From Blastopirellula marina (GTDB lineage Bacteria; Planctomycetota; Planctomycetia; Pirellulales; Pirellulaceae), in assembly GCF_002967765.1 (NCBI RefSeq), contig NZ_PUHY01000005.1:372001-436000 (forward strand): a stretch of DNA of 64,000 nucleotides, read 5' to 3'. Below are positions 44,538 to 53,320 of this stretch, one piece after another. Under the pieces are notes generated by a model. The model searched no databases. It saw only the letters and a list, made by a program, of their open reading frames with translations, and had not been told where the DNA came from. The first letter of the stretch is position 1, and the number at the start of each line of letters is the position of its first letter. The position numbers and the translations under genes were made by a program.

Positions 44538-44831
44538 CTAACGTTCCTCCGAAATGATGATGCTTCCGTTCTCGTTGATCGCAACGATATTGGCGGCAAT
44601 CAAAAAGGATCGAACCGAACGCACCGCCCCTTTATCGGTCTCTTTCTCGGGGTGAGGCCGATGAAAAATCGCGACCACACCATTCAACAAGACACCGACG
44701 CGCGAGCCGGCTCTTTCTTCCACAATCGCGCCGGCAGCGACCAACATCGACTCGATGTCACGCCACGCGATGTTAGATCGGACCGGTTCGGCGAAGACGG
44801 CAGCGAGGGTGCGGCGATGCTTTTTGTTCAT
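44538..44831 (-). CDS. hicA: HicA-family toxin (mRNA interferase-like)
   Basis: 97 residues from ATG 44831. The subfamily is that of MNKKHRRTLAAVFAEPVRSNIAWRDIE, with GSRVGVLLNG and FHRPHPEKETDKGAVRSVRSFL. Typical HicA toxins have a catalytic His in a G-S-H motif; here that position is Arg, as in this subfamily, and the His residues occur in FHRPHP. Activity is thus uncertain. Its role: dsRNA-binding-fold ribonuclease that cleaves mRNA. It overlaps no gene and heads the pair. A palindrome lies just upstream. Confidence 0.9.
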   Translation of the reverse strand: MNKKHRRTLAAVFAEPVRSNIAWRDIESMLVAAGAIVEERAGSRVGVLLNGVVAIFHRPHPEKETDKGAVRSVRSFLIAANIVAINENGSIIISEER

Positions 44832-44835
44832 TGAA

Positions 44836-44845
44836 ATGATATCAT
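44836..44845. promoter_or_regulatory. Palindrome at the hicA promoter, possible operator
   Basis: ATGATATCAT, a perfect 10-bp palindrome four bases before the hicA start codon, with a related GTATCAC/GATAC motif immediately upstream. HicB-type antitoxins usually repress their own promoter by binding such sites. Precise operator extent is inferred. Confidence 0.4.
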
Positions 44846-44927
44846 GTAGTGATACTATCGGCAAGTTGTTGCGATTTTATCGGCAGATGTCAGGTTCTCG
44901 CTTCTGACGGATGCGGCAGCCTTGTCA

Positions 44928-45122
44928 TCAGCGGCAATCGCAAACGATCGCTCGGGCGTGTGGGTATTGGGCTTTCTTCTTGGGCCGATTGAAACCTTTG
45001 GCGTAGTTTTGGGCGATGCGGTGCGAAACGCCCTTTAATGTGACTTTGCATTGTTCCTGACTCCCCTTCCCCTGGACCACGATTACCATCCACCGATCTG
45101 ACTTCTCGCCCGTTCCTATCAT
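44928..45122 (-). CDS. Small basic protein, doubtful
   Basis: 64 residues if started at ATG 45122; upstream in-frame starts extend to 45218. It has SDRWMVIVVQGKGSQEQCKVTL then KGVSHRIAQNYAKGFNRPK, a plausible beta-strand and helix of a small basic protein, but no family match. Sits at the edge between the hicAB pair and the phage module, so it may belong to either. No good ribosome-binding site, so low confidence that it is translated. Confidence 0.3.
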   Translation of the reverse strand: MIGTGEKSDRWMVIVVQGKGSQEQCKVTLKGVSHRIAQNYAKGFNRPKKKAQYPHARAIVCDCR

Positions 45123-45377
45123 CTCCGTTTGACCCTCACTCGCGGCATTTCTGCGTGATGCGTTCCCGATCGCCATCCGTGCCAGCGCGGCTTCCCCGCC
45201 GCGACGATTCCTCGACAAAAGCGCGCAGCGGTAGCCAGGGGACGCACACCATCCGCCAGGGCTTTCGCTGCGAATCGAAGGCCGATGACACCTTCGAGCT
45301 AAGCGTGATCCCCGGTATCACGCGACCGGCCGATCGCCAGATCGGAGTGGGAAAGGTTTGCGTTTGAGATAAGACGT

Positions 45378-45398
45378 AGTGTACACTAATAGTGTACA
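45378..45398. promoter_or_regulatory. Nested palindromes, operator-like site
   Basis: TAGTGTACACTA (45378-45389) is a perfect 12-bp palindrome, and TGTACACT-AAT-AGTGTACA (45380-45398) a second, overlapping perfect inverted repeat. It lies in a 382-base gap (45123-45504) with no credible gene on either strand. Such nested sites are typical of operators bound by dimeric repressors; the regulator and target are unknown. Confidence 0.5.
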
Positions 45399-45504
45399 TG
45401 CGCCCACTAAAATCGAGATCTTGTGCCAGCAGGGTCAAGCGGGAACAAGACGGACACGGTTGGTCCGATGTCGCGACGGCTGGGATAGCAGCGCGACGCC
45501 AAAA

Positions 45505-45912
45505 TCAATTCGCGATCATAATCCCCACGCACACCGAGATATCGCGGTCGAGCGAAATTGGGACGATCTTGCCGTCCGACATGAATTCGTTTCGCGCAAT
45601 GCTGGTGACCCACACGACGACATCTTCTTCTTTAATCCAAGTGACGGTGTGGAAGTGGATCGCGCCTTCGTGGCCACCTTGGGGTAGCCACTCGTTGGCG
45701 CACGAGAACGCGACTTTCACATTGCGAATGCTGGTGGATGCGGGACGGAAGATGAGTCGCTTAGCGAGGGTGCCCGCTTCCCAGGTACGGATCGTGGAAA
45801 GGGAAGCGAAGGCACCGGCCAGTTTGCCATCGATGTCCTTTGCCTCGACATGAATCGTTTCGCATTGATTCAGCAAGTTGTCGTCGTTCGCGTTGCCCAA
45901 AGGGATTTCCAC
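45505..45912 (-). CDS. Hypothetical phage-module protein
   Basis: 135 residues from GTG 45912, chosen because GAGGAG lies seven bases upstream; the longer frame to 45948 lacks this. Beta-rich with a run of alternating hydrophobic residues (TVTWIKEEDVVVWVTS). No signal, no recognised family. It may be a virion or lysis-related accessory protein as the last gene of the minus-strand phage module. Confidence 0.55.
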   Translation of the reverse strand: MEIPLGNANDDNLLNQCETIHVEAKDIDGKLAGAFASLSTIRTWEAGTLAKRLIFRPASTSIRNVKVAFSCANEWLPQGGHEGAIHFHTVTWIKEEDVVVWVTSIARNEFMSDGKIVPISLDRDISVCVGIMIAN

Positions 45913-46002
45913 ACCGCGGCTCCTCGTCGAGAAATCGAAAAGTGACACCTATTGAATCGCATCCGTCTGCTGGGTGTGCAAGATTCTAATGGCTTCGCTG
46001 TA

Positions 46003-46704
46003 TCACATCCAACGAAAACTCAAATCATGATGGGCGATCACTTCGCTTGTCTCGACATCGACCACTAAACCTCCCATCGCGTCACTATAACTATGATGCA
46101 GGCGCGCACGGGGAGCGAAGTTACGCAGCGCCCGCGTCCATAGTTTGGGGCCTGTTTCGCTCAGCACGTCGCTTGAAGCAATCGTTCCTGGCGAAAGGGC
46201 AGCGACTCGCTTGAGAATGACTTCCAGTAGCGGACTCTTGGCTGCTGCTGCGAAGATTCCGTTGGCCAAACGATGGGCGCGGCGATCCGCTTCGGTCGAG
46301 AGAATCACGGCTTGCTCGGCCAGGTAATCGATATTCTTCAGCCATCGCACATCCGTATCGCTGTACCAGCCGCCTAGTTGATGCACGATTTCAACCCGCG
46401 CGACATCTGCCGCGACCGCTGGCGGATGCAGGTTTTGGCAAAGGCGACCGGTGATCGGCAAAGCGAACACCTCGTCATCCCGCCAAACGCGCACTTCCCA
46501 GTGGGGATGAAGCTGACGAAAGGCCTCAAGGTAACCAGCATCGCGCGGCGGGAGATCAGCTTCGCCGATCCAAACGAAATGCATTACGCGAGGAATGCGA
46601 TCGGATCGTTTGGGCGGTAGATCGTAGCTGAGTGGTTGTGGCGGGCGATAACTGGGCCGGGCATGAAATAGTTTCGGGGCGTAAGTTTGTTTTGCGTTGG
46701 TCAT
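46003..46704 (-). CDS. Glycosyltransferase, sugar-binding-region (GT32-like) type
   Basis: 233 residues from ATG 46704 with GAGAAC upstream. The family opening IPRVMHFVWIG, then LHPHWEVRVWRDDEV, the acceptor-side ADVARVEIVHQLGG and the metal/nucleotide-sugar DXD motif in WYSDTDVRWL are present. It resembles the Gly_transf_sug/OCH1-like group that adds hexose units from nucleotide sugars, but is shorter. It starts 11 bases after the stop of the preceding tail-region gene, so it appears to belong to the phage transcript; possible target is a virion protein or the host surface. Confidence 0.8.
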   Translation of the reverse strand: MTNAKQTYAPKLFHARPSYRPPQPLSYDLPPKRSDRIPRVMHFVWIGEADLPPRDAGYLEAFRQLHPHWEVRVWRDDEVFALPITGRLCQNLHPPAVAADVARVEIVHQLGGWYSDTDVRWLKNIDYLAEQAVILSTEADRRAHRLANGIFAAAAKSPLLEVILKRVAALSPGTIASSDVLSETGPKLWTRALRNFAPRARLHHSYSDAMGGLVVDVETSEVIAHHDLSFRWM

Positions 46705-46715
46705 TGGTTCTCGTG

Positions 46716-47897
46716 TTACGTGGCGCCAAGTTGATTGTTGCGAGCGGAGAACGCGGGTGTGCCGGGAAGCAGCGTCAGCGTGCCGCTGAAGTTCTCGATT
46801 TGAATCTGGTACGACGTCGGATTCATGAAGAAAAACGTGTCGCCGGCATAGATGTCGAGCACGGTTGAGCCTGAGACCGTAAACCAATGCCGGGTCACTT
46901 CCTGCGAGGTTCGCTCGGTGATGTAACCGTCGACCTCGTCGTGGTAGAGGTTCGTATCGGCGGGCTGCACACCAAGCGTTGCCGCCAACAGTTGATGCCG
47001 CCCGTTGAAGTTGGGATAGGTCACACCTTCTTGTAGCGTGTCGAGCGAAGCTTCGATCTGGGCGCGATTAAGTGTTGACTCGAGCGCTTCGCCGTAACGT
47101 CCGGTGCGGGCGATCAAACCTAGCGTGTACGCGCCGGAGATGGGGGCATCGGGGGAACGGATGGTTGCGCTGAAGTTCAACAGGTAATGCCCTTGCGTTG
47201 GAATGCGGAAGAAGCCAGCGTAGCGATCGGCTTGATCCTGTTCGCCTGGGTAGAAAATCTGGCGTAGCGGGCCGAACCACTCGCACTGTGGACCAAGGGC
47301 GGTTCCGAACGGGACGATTGATTTTGCTTCGACCAGCTCGGCGCCACTTCCCATGCGGAAGACCAACCCAGCAGGAATCGCGTCTTTGTAGGCCGGCGCG
47401 ACCCAGGCGATCTTATGCACCATGCTGGGGCGGTCCGGATCGCGATAGTTCGTTGTTGGGCAACCATGAAAGCTGATCAGGCGATAGCCCCCCAGACCTG
47501 GGACCAAGCTCAGTGGGACGTCGCGGTTGTAGATGTCGAATAGATCGATCGCCAGGTAATCGTTCCATTGGGGCGGCGAGTCGGCGGGGAAGCTGACCAT
47601 CGCTTGCATGGGACCGTCCTGCGTGCAGTTGCCAAAGCTACCAGCAGGAACCGCTTGCGGTCCGTTCACATAAAACAAGGCGGCATCTTGTCCACCATTA
47701 AATGCGGCGTGCGGGCGGCCCAGCCGAAGTACCGACTCGCGACGGTCGGCTCCTTCGATCGCGATGTATTCGTCGTCATTGGGTGGTTCGCCGAATTGAG
47801 GACCGAGGATGGCAAACGGAGGCAGCGTTTCCTGGCTGGCGTTGCGAAATGGTTGCCAGCGTTGCCGGTCGCGTGCTGGTGTAGGGAAGCTAGTCAT
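46716..47897 (-). CDS. Phage tail-region protein, unknown
   Basis: 393 residues, soluble, beta-rich. Notable segments: GCPTTNYRDPDRPSM, PGEQDQADRYAGFFRIP and, near the end, TVLDIYAGDTFFFMNPTSY. I do not recognise a family. Its ATG overlaps the stop of the hub-like gene (ATGA, 47897-47894), so it is probably made together with it as a minor tail component. No membrane or signal segment. Confidence 0.65.
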   Translation of the reverse strand: MTSFPTPARDRQRWQPFRNASQETLPPFAILGPQFGEPPNDDEYIAIEGADRRESVLRLGRPHAAFNGGQDAALFYVNGPQAVPAGSFGNCTQDGPMQAMVSFPADSPPQWNDYLAIDLFDIYNRDVPLSLVPGLGGYRLISFHGCPTTNYRDPDRPSMVHKIAWVAPAYKDAIPAGLVFRMGSGAELVEAKSIVPFGTALGPQCEWFGPLRQIFYPGEQDQADRYAGFFRIPTQGHYLLNFSATIRSPDAPISGAYTLGLIARTGRYGEALESTLNRAQIEASLDTLQEGVTYPNFNGRHQLLAATLGVQPADTNLYHDEVDGYITERTSQEVTRHWFTVSGSTVLDIYAGDTFFFMNPTSYQIQIENFSGTLTLLPGTPAFSARNNQLGAT

Positions 47898-49549
47898 GCG
47901 ATGACTCCCGGCGATTGTTCGTGGATGGTTTGTTTGCGGAGGCTGTACTGCAGCTTCTCGAACAGGCGACGTTCTTCGTAGCTGATATCGAGGGCTGGGT
48001 CGTCGAAGTTGACACTGGCATCGGTCCGTGAGGCGATGCCTCCTTGCGTGTTAATCGACCAACTGACTTGCCGCACAGCCCCGCTCGGTTCGATCGCTTG
48101 CAGCCCGACGTAGGAAGCGCCGCCGATTTCGTGCGGACGGAGCGAGGCGATGGCCTGGTCGAGGTAGTGCTTGGCTTGTCGCTCGACTTCTTTCTCATTC
48201 GTGACGACCTTCTTCTGTTCGTGATGGATGAAAGCTTCCAAAGCGATATCGTTGCGATGAATCGTGAGCGGAGGCATCGTTCGAGATTTGCGACCTCGGA
48301 GCGTTGACCAGTGTTGAAGATCGCGAAGGCGCGGTCGTCGCCACTGAACCGCAATGCGAATCATTAGCTCCGCAGGCTGCGGCTTGTAATCGTTGGTGCC
48401 GGTTTGCCACTGAAAGACCGGCTCGGCAAATTGAACGATGCCGCGCTGACGATCGACGGTGTAACCACGCGTGTACAAGTCTTGTGGCTGTTGATTCAGA
48501 TTGGGATCGACCTGTTTAACCTTCCGAGGCTTGGCGTAATCGGTGCCGCCTCGATCGAAGTCGCCGTAGATCCAAGCTGGCCGTCGCTGGTGACTTCCAT
48601 CAGGGAGCACCTCGCGTTCAACCTGATGCGGTAATAGTGGCAGGAGTTCGTCGAGCGTGCTGACACGGTTCTCCCGCTTTTTCGGCACGCCTGGCAAGTA
48701 CTTTGGCGGCTTGACGCGATACATCCGGTAGAGGCTCTTTTTGGCTAGATCGCGATACTTCGCTTCCACGCTGAGGCAGTCTGGCAGGGCGACCGATTCC
48801 CAGCCCTCTGCCGGTTTGTAACTCAGCTTGTCGAGCGGGCGAATCTCGCCGTCGAGGTCTTCGCCAACCGGTTCGAGCTCGGCATCGATTTGATAACGGG
48901 TGGGCCCCGCGAAGAATTCAACTCCTAACGTTAACTCGGGCGGATCGTAGCCGACGTGGCCAGCCATCAGCCACTCGTTCTGTGGGAGCGATTTGCCGCG
49001 GCCGATCGGATCGATCGCGACTCGTCCGCCTGGCTTCAATACGACGACGCAGCCGACTGTATCGGCTACTTGGGCCAATGCTTGCGCGGGGTTGGTGATA
49101 TCCCAATCAACATACGGACGGGCCAGGTTCGGTACCTGCGACAAGTCAGGCCGATCGATCCCCATCGCGGCAAAACAGAGTGAAAGGAGTTTGCGGGGGG
49201 ACTTCTCGGTGCCTGGGACGAGCGAGGAACCGTCGGCCCGACGTACGTTCCATTGACCCGAGATCTGTCCGAAGCGTTGCCACCGCCAGCGCTGGTCGAG
49301 GATATCGATCCGGGCAAGCGTGCGTCCATTGGCCTGTCGCTCGAACCGTGGCCGATCGACCAGGCAATCGGGCAAACGAAACGAGACGCCGGTCGTTGGA
49401 TCGGAGAACTCGGCGGTTCCGTAACGCTGCGGAGCGATCGTTTCCGCTAAGGCGACGACCTGGATTCGGCCTGGGCTGATGCCTTGACTCAATGTGTATT
49501 GGACACTGAGGTAGTCGTTGATTCCGGGAAAGGAAAAGCGTGGTTGCAT
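47894..49549 (-). CDS. Phage tail hub/baseplate-like protein
   Basis: 551 residues from ATG 49549; a TTG at 49564 with a better site (GAGGTG, eight bases) would add five residues. It begins PRFSFPGINDYLSVQYTLSQG and has a long beta-rich body (GQWNVRRADGSSLVP, GYDPPELTLGVEFFAG), then a polar C-terminus. The position after distal-tail and fibre-like genes and the beta-rich body fit a baseplate hub or tail-tip protein of a siphophage; this is inferred from order, not a clear motif. Confidence 0.6.
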   Translation of the reverse strand: MQPRFSFPGINDYLSVQYTLSQGISPGRIQVVALAETIAPQRYGTAEFSDPTTGVSFRLPDCLVDRPRFERQANGRTLARIDILDQRWRWQRFGQISGQWNVRRADGSSLVPGTEKSPRKLLSLCFAAMGIDRPDLSQVPNLARPYVDWDITNPAQALAQVADTVGCVVVLKPGGRVAIDPIGRGKSLPQNEWLMAGHVGYDPPELTLGVEFFAGPTRYQIDAELEPVGEDLDGEIRPLDKLSYKPAEGWESVALPDCLSVEAKYRDLAKKSLYRMYRVKPPKYLPGVPKKRENRVSTLDELLPLLPHQVEREVLPDGSHQRRPAWIYGDFDRGGTDYAKPRKVKQVDPNLNQQPQDLYTRGYTVDRQRGIVQFAEPVFQWQTGTNDYKPQPAELMIRIAVQWRRPRLRDLQHWSTLRGRKSRTMPPLTIHRNDIALEAFIHHEQKKVVTNEKEVERQAKHYLDQAIASLRPHEIGGASYVGLQAIEPSGAVRQVSWSINTQGGIASRTDASVNFDDPALDISYEERRLFEKLQYSLRKQTIHEQSPGVIA

Positions 49550-49661
49550 GGGCGTATCTTTCAAATGTCGGTCACCTCGGCCGTGTGTGGAAAGGACAAG
49601 GGAGAGGCGGCGAGGTTATTGGCCGTGCTGCGAGCAAGCCGAAGCGAAAGCGCGAAGCATG

Positions 49662-52220
49662 TTAGCTGCGGGCAATGGTGAAGGTGGTGCCAAGCTCTGG
49701 GAGGCGACTGGTCGATTCATAGGCGATTGACAGCGAAGAAGCGGTCTGCTGCGGATCTTCGACGAGGGCGTTATCGCCGCGGCAAGTTACCGTATTGGCG
49801 ATGGTTTTTGCGCGGAGATCTCCTGTCAGAGACAATCGCCCGTCGCCACTGACGATCGTATTGCCGCCTAGGTTGCCGGTGGTGCGATAGAAGACGATGC
49901 CTCCCTCGATGTCGAGTTGATTAACGCCGTCGGTTCCGAGCAGCGTGACTTCTCCAGCAGTGACCAGCAGCGAGGTAATCGCCGTCGACGAGCGGCCCTG
50001 CGTCGTGACCTGCCCGCCGTGCACCACAACATCGCCCAGCGTGACGTTGTCTCCCACGTACAATTCGACGTCGCTGGTGGCGTCGGTTTCGTAACCCACG
50101 TGCAGTTCGTTCAGGACGGCCGTGTCGCCGGAGTTCGGCGCGATGCCGACAAATCCTTGATAGACAAACAATTTGTTGGCCGCATGAGTCCCTTGAAACG
50201 TCACCGCATGTTGCCCAATCGCGGCAGGAGTCGCGGTGCTGTGAATGGTGACCGTGCTTTGGACATCACCGAGATCGAGCCGAATGCGCTCGCTGCCAAT
50301 CCCCTCCCCTGCCCCGATGCGAACGTTGGTCGCACCGATTTGAAGACTACGCAGGCGGTATTCGATGTAAGGCGTATTGCCGCTTCGGTTCTCGCTGGGC
50401 AGTCCGATCGTTCCGGTGTAGCTGGCCCGTACATCAAGCAAGTCGAGTGTCGTCGAAGATTGATCAAGGCCGTACTTCACGGGATTCGCATTTTGCTCAA
50501 AGACTACCGTGTCGTTGTCGACCGGGACGCTGCCGCCACTCCAATTCTCGGCGTTGTCCCAGTGGTAAGGTCCGGTTGACGTGCTGAGCGAAGTGATGGT
50601 GATTGTTTGGGCCGAAGTTCCGGTCAGGTTGTCTCCATTGGCGATCACTTCGCCAACATTGGTTGCCACCAAATTGCCGGTGAACTCGATGATCCATGGC
50701 CCACCAGGATCGCCGCTGGTGTGAACATCGCCGCTGGAAAGATGTGCGAGGGCTTCCAAGGCCGCGTCAATTGTATCGGAGGTCGCATTGAATGCGATGT
50801 TGCCAGTGGTGTTGTCACTGTGGGTAAGTGTGAACGTGCCACCACTAACTTCCTGTCCGAGCGTGACAAGTACTTTCTCGTTGAGTGGGGAGATTGCCGC
50901 TTGAGATGTCGAAGTGGCGATAGTCCCACCAGAGAGATTTGTCCCACTGGCAGTCAGCAAGGCCAAGTCTTGGGCGCCGAGGCTTTCGGCGAACTCGATT
51001 TGCCATCCGCCGACGCTTCCCGCGGTAACAATCACGTCGCCGCTTTCGATATTGGAAAGCGCTTCCAGCGTCGTTTGCAGCGATGCGGCCGAGCTATCGT
51101 AGGGGACGCCGCTGGTCGTTTGTCCTTGAAAGGTGAGCGTGAATGTGCCTCCGGTCGGGCTACCTGGCAACGTAACCAACTGCATCTCGTTGCTCGTGTT
51201 GCCACCAGCATCGCTTTCGGTGACCGTGATGGTCGAAAAATCGGAAAGCCAGAGCAGCGCCAGATTGATGTTCCCACGACCGGCTAGCTGCCCGACGCAC
51301 TCGAACATGATACGGAACTCGACATCGTACTCACTTGATGCGGACTGATCGGTGACGCTAACGGCGATGTCAGCGTTCCCGACACCAAGTGCTGTGGCCA
51401 ACGTGTTTCGCCACATGGTGTCGTAGCTGTAAGGAAAGCTGTAAGTCGCGGTAGAGCGAACGTTGCCGTACGGATCGGTTCCGGTCACTTGAATCCCGGC
51501 GGCGTAATTGTCGGTCGAGTTGTAACGAACGATGAAGTTGCCGGCGTAGTTCGAGCCAGACTGGCCCGCTTGGACCTGAGTGATGCTCACGGCTTGGCCG
51601 CTGAGACTGGCTCCATTACCGCTAATTGGCGGTTGGGTACTTGCGGCAAGGGTGCCGGTGAACTCCACAACCCATGGTCCACCAGGATCGCCGGTGACGC
51701 TGACGTCGCCGCTGCCGATGTTCGTCAGCGCCTCCAAAGCGGCGTCCACTTCCGTGGCGGTTGCGTCGTAATCGATCGCCGTGGTGGTTTGACCTGACCA
51801 GGTGAGCGTAAAGGTTCCGCCGCTGATACCGACTGGCAACGCGATACGCTGCTTCATGTTTCGCCCTGGCGTGCCGGTCTGAATGAGCTCGATATCGACG
51901 GAGCCGGTGCCGCCGTTGGTTGTGCTGCCACTGATCGTGTATGGCGTGCCATCGCCGCGACCGATGAGTTTTAGATAAGAGGCTTGATCAATCGTGGCCC
52001 CGATAACCGTAGCCGAGGGGAACTCAGGCAAGTTGGCCGCAGCAATCGCCGAAGCGAGGCCGCCATAGACGTGATCGGTGGTGGTGGACGTGGCGGTGAA
52101 CGAAACATCTTTGCGATTGACGGTCAGCGTAAACGTGTCGCCAACTTCCACTTCGCTGACGGTGACACGATCGACCTGAGCGATCCCTTGCGCGTCGCCG
52201 CGCCAAATGCAGAGTGACAT
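49662..52220 (-). CDS. Large phage protein with tandem beta repeats (tail fibre-like)
   Basis: 852 residues, ATG 52220 with AAAGG nine bases upstream. Three copies of a roughly 93-residue unit at about 124-217, 347-440 and 450-544, each with GGTFTLT then (D/E)AxLEALxxxxSGDV and GxW(Q/I/V)xEF. From about 550 a different region with a WSGGSVPVDNDTVVF motif looks like a right-handed beta-helix or autotransporter-like passenger. Composition is Thr/Ser/Gly-rich without Cys clusters. Likely fibre or spike that touches the host, by composition and location only. Confidence 0.65.
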   Translation of the reverse strand: MSLCIWRGDAQGIAQVDRVTVSEVEVGDTFTLTVNRKDVSFTATSTTTDHVYGGLASAIAAANLPEFPSATVIGATIDQASYLKLIGRGDGTPYTISGSTTNGGTGSVDIELIQTGTPGRNMKQRIALPVGISGGTFTLTWSGQTTTAIDYDATATEVDAALEALTNIGSGDVSVTGDPGGPWVVEFTGTLAASTQPPISGNGASLSGQAVSITQVQAGQSGSNYAGNFIVRYNSTDNYAAGIQVTGTDPYGNVRSTATYSFPYSYDTMWRNTLATALGVGNADIAVSVTDQSASSEYDVEFRIMFECVGQLAGRGNINLALLWLSDFSTITVTESDAGGNTSNEMQLVTLPGSPTGGTFTLTFQGQTTSGVPYDSSAASLQTTLEALSNIESGDVIVTAGSVGGWQIEFAESLGAQDLALLTASGTNLSGGTIATSTSQAAISPLNEKVLVTLGQEVSGGTFTLTHSDNTTGNIAFNATSDTIDAALEALAHLSSGDVHTSGDPGGPWIIEFTGNLVATNVGEVIANGDNLTGTSAQTITITSLSTSTGPYHWDNAENWSGGSVPVDNDTVVFEQNANPVKYGLDQSSTTLDLLDVRASYTGTIGLPSENRSGNTPYIEYRLRSLQIGATNVRIGAGEGIGSERIRLDLGDVQSTVTIHSTATPAAIGQHAVTFQGTHAANKLFVYQGFVGIAPNSGDTAVLNELHVGYETDATSDVELYVGDNVTLGDVVVHGGQVTTQGRSSTAITSLLVTAGEVTLLGTDGVNQLDIEGGIVFYRTTGNLGGNTIVSGDGRLSLTGDLRAKTIANTVTCRGDNALVEDPQQTASSLSIAYESTSRLPELGTTFTIARS

Positions 52221-52258
52221 AGTGATTTACCTTTGTGATGGATGTTGATGGCCGTGAT

Positions 52259-52981
52259 CTACGGGCTGATGTGGGGAAGGCCTGATAAGGGAAATGCCGA
52301 CTCGAATTCGTATTGCCACGACATGCGATACTGGTGATGGGCAGTTCCCACACGCTTTGGCGAAACGCGGGTGATGACAGGCTCGCGCGTGAGATTCCCG
52401 TAGCCAAACAGTGGGCCAGGTACCGGCGGATAATTGCGATAACCGATCGCGCTGCCTGATTGAACGGCGCGAAAGGTGGTGTTCGCCCGTAGCTGTTGCC
52501 GAACTGGGAAGCCGAATGCCGTTTCTACATGGGAGAAGAGCGGCCCGCCCCCGGAGAGTCGTAAGCTTTCCTCGAACGAAACGAACGTCGTCTGCGGATT
52601 CGTTACCGGGACTTCCGCTTGGATTTGAAGCTGAAAGGTTCTAACGGTCGCGTACTCGGCACCGCCCCCATCGGGGAAGTTGGGACCGCTGACGACCCAT
52701 GTTCCACCGCGGGTATCGGCACGACGCAAGCTATGCTGCGAGTCGGTCTGGCCGTCGGAGCGGAGTAAGATGAGGTCTTGGTTTTGTTTCGTGTAAGCGG
52801 CGTTCAACGCGGCGATCTTAGCGTCGAGATCGGCTTGGCCGGAGCCAAGTAACTTGCCTTGAATGTCCCACGTCACCGTGTGCGCGACGGGGATGCCTGA
52901 CTCGGCCAGGATGGGCTGACGCGTGATGGTAATTTGAGGCTCGCCGAGTGGATGGGTATAATCACCCCACTTCAAATACAT
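52259..52981 (-). CDS. Phage distal-tail-like protein
   Basis: 240 residues; ATG 52981 with AAGGA eight bases upstream. It begins MYLKWGDYTHPLGEPQITITR. The LGEPQIT string also occurs in the tail tube protein (55675-56577), so they may share a beta-sandwich fold, as tail tube and distal tail proteins often do. The rest is beta-rich, with AYTKQNQDLILLRSDG. Position just before the fibre-like gene fits a distal-tail or tail-tip adaptor. Confidence 0.55.
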   Translation of the reverse strand: MYLKWGDYTHPLGEPQITITRQPILAESGIPVAHTVTWDIQGKLLGSGQADLDAKIAALNAAYTKQNQDLILLRSDGQTDSQHSLRRADTRGGTWVVSGPNFPDGGGAEYATVRTFQLQIQAEVPVTNPQTTFVSFEESLRLSGGGPLFSHVETAFGFPVRQQLRANTTFRAVQSGSAIGYRNYPPVPGPLFGYGNLTREPVITRVSPKRVGTAHHQYRMSWQYEFESAFPLSGLPHISP

Positions 52982-53008
52982 GAGCTAGGTCCTTGATTGA
53001 TTGGCTTA

Positions 53009-53320
53009 ATGGATACGCCTGAAGGGCAAGTTGACGAGGAGAATCCGTTCGTTTCGCCGGTTGTTATTCAGCCAGACGCCGAGCCTCCTTCGCGCATCCA
53101 GAAGATTTACCGCCGTCAGTTGGTCTTGCTGTGGGGCTTATTGATTGGTGCTGTGTCGCTTGCGAGCCCCTTCGTTATCGGTCTGGTGATCGCGTTCCCC
53201 TTCTTGACGGCAGAGTTTCGATCTCAATTGGCTTCCGTTGTGGTTATGGGGTTGGTGATCGTGGCCCCTTTGGGAGTCTGTATTTACATTGTGTCGAATC
53301 GTGCAAGGAACGCTGAATGA
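53009..53320 (+). CDS. Small two-helix membrane protein with ENPFVSP motif (paralogue 1)
   Basis: 103 residues from ATG 53009. It begins with a short acidic tail carrying EENPFVSP, and two membrane helices (about 42-62 and 70-92). Short N-terminal EN-P-F/Y-x-SP tags are common in planctomycete membrane proteins of unknown role. It overlaps the next gene by ATGA (53317-53320) and is oriented against the phage genes on both sides. A moron-like cargo gene or a host gene insertion would explain this. Confidence 0.6.
   Translation: MDTPEGQVDEENPFVSPVVIQPDAEPPSRIQKIYRRQLVLLWGLLIGAVSLASPFVIGLVIAFPFLTAEFRSQLASVVVMGLVIVAPLGVCIYIVSNRARNAE

Noticed and set aside
45136-45438. Open frames on both strands around the nested palindrome
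   Set aside because: They overlap each other on opposite strands, cover the palindrome, and show no protein-like pattern.
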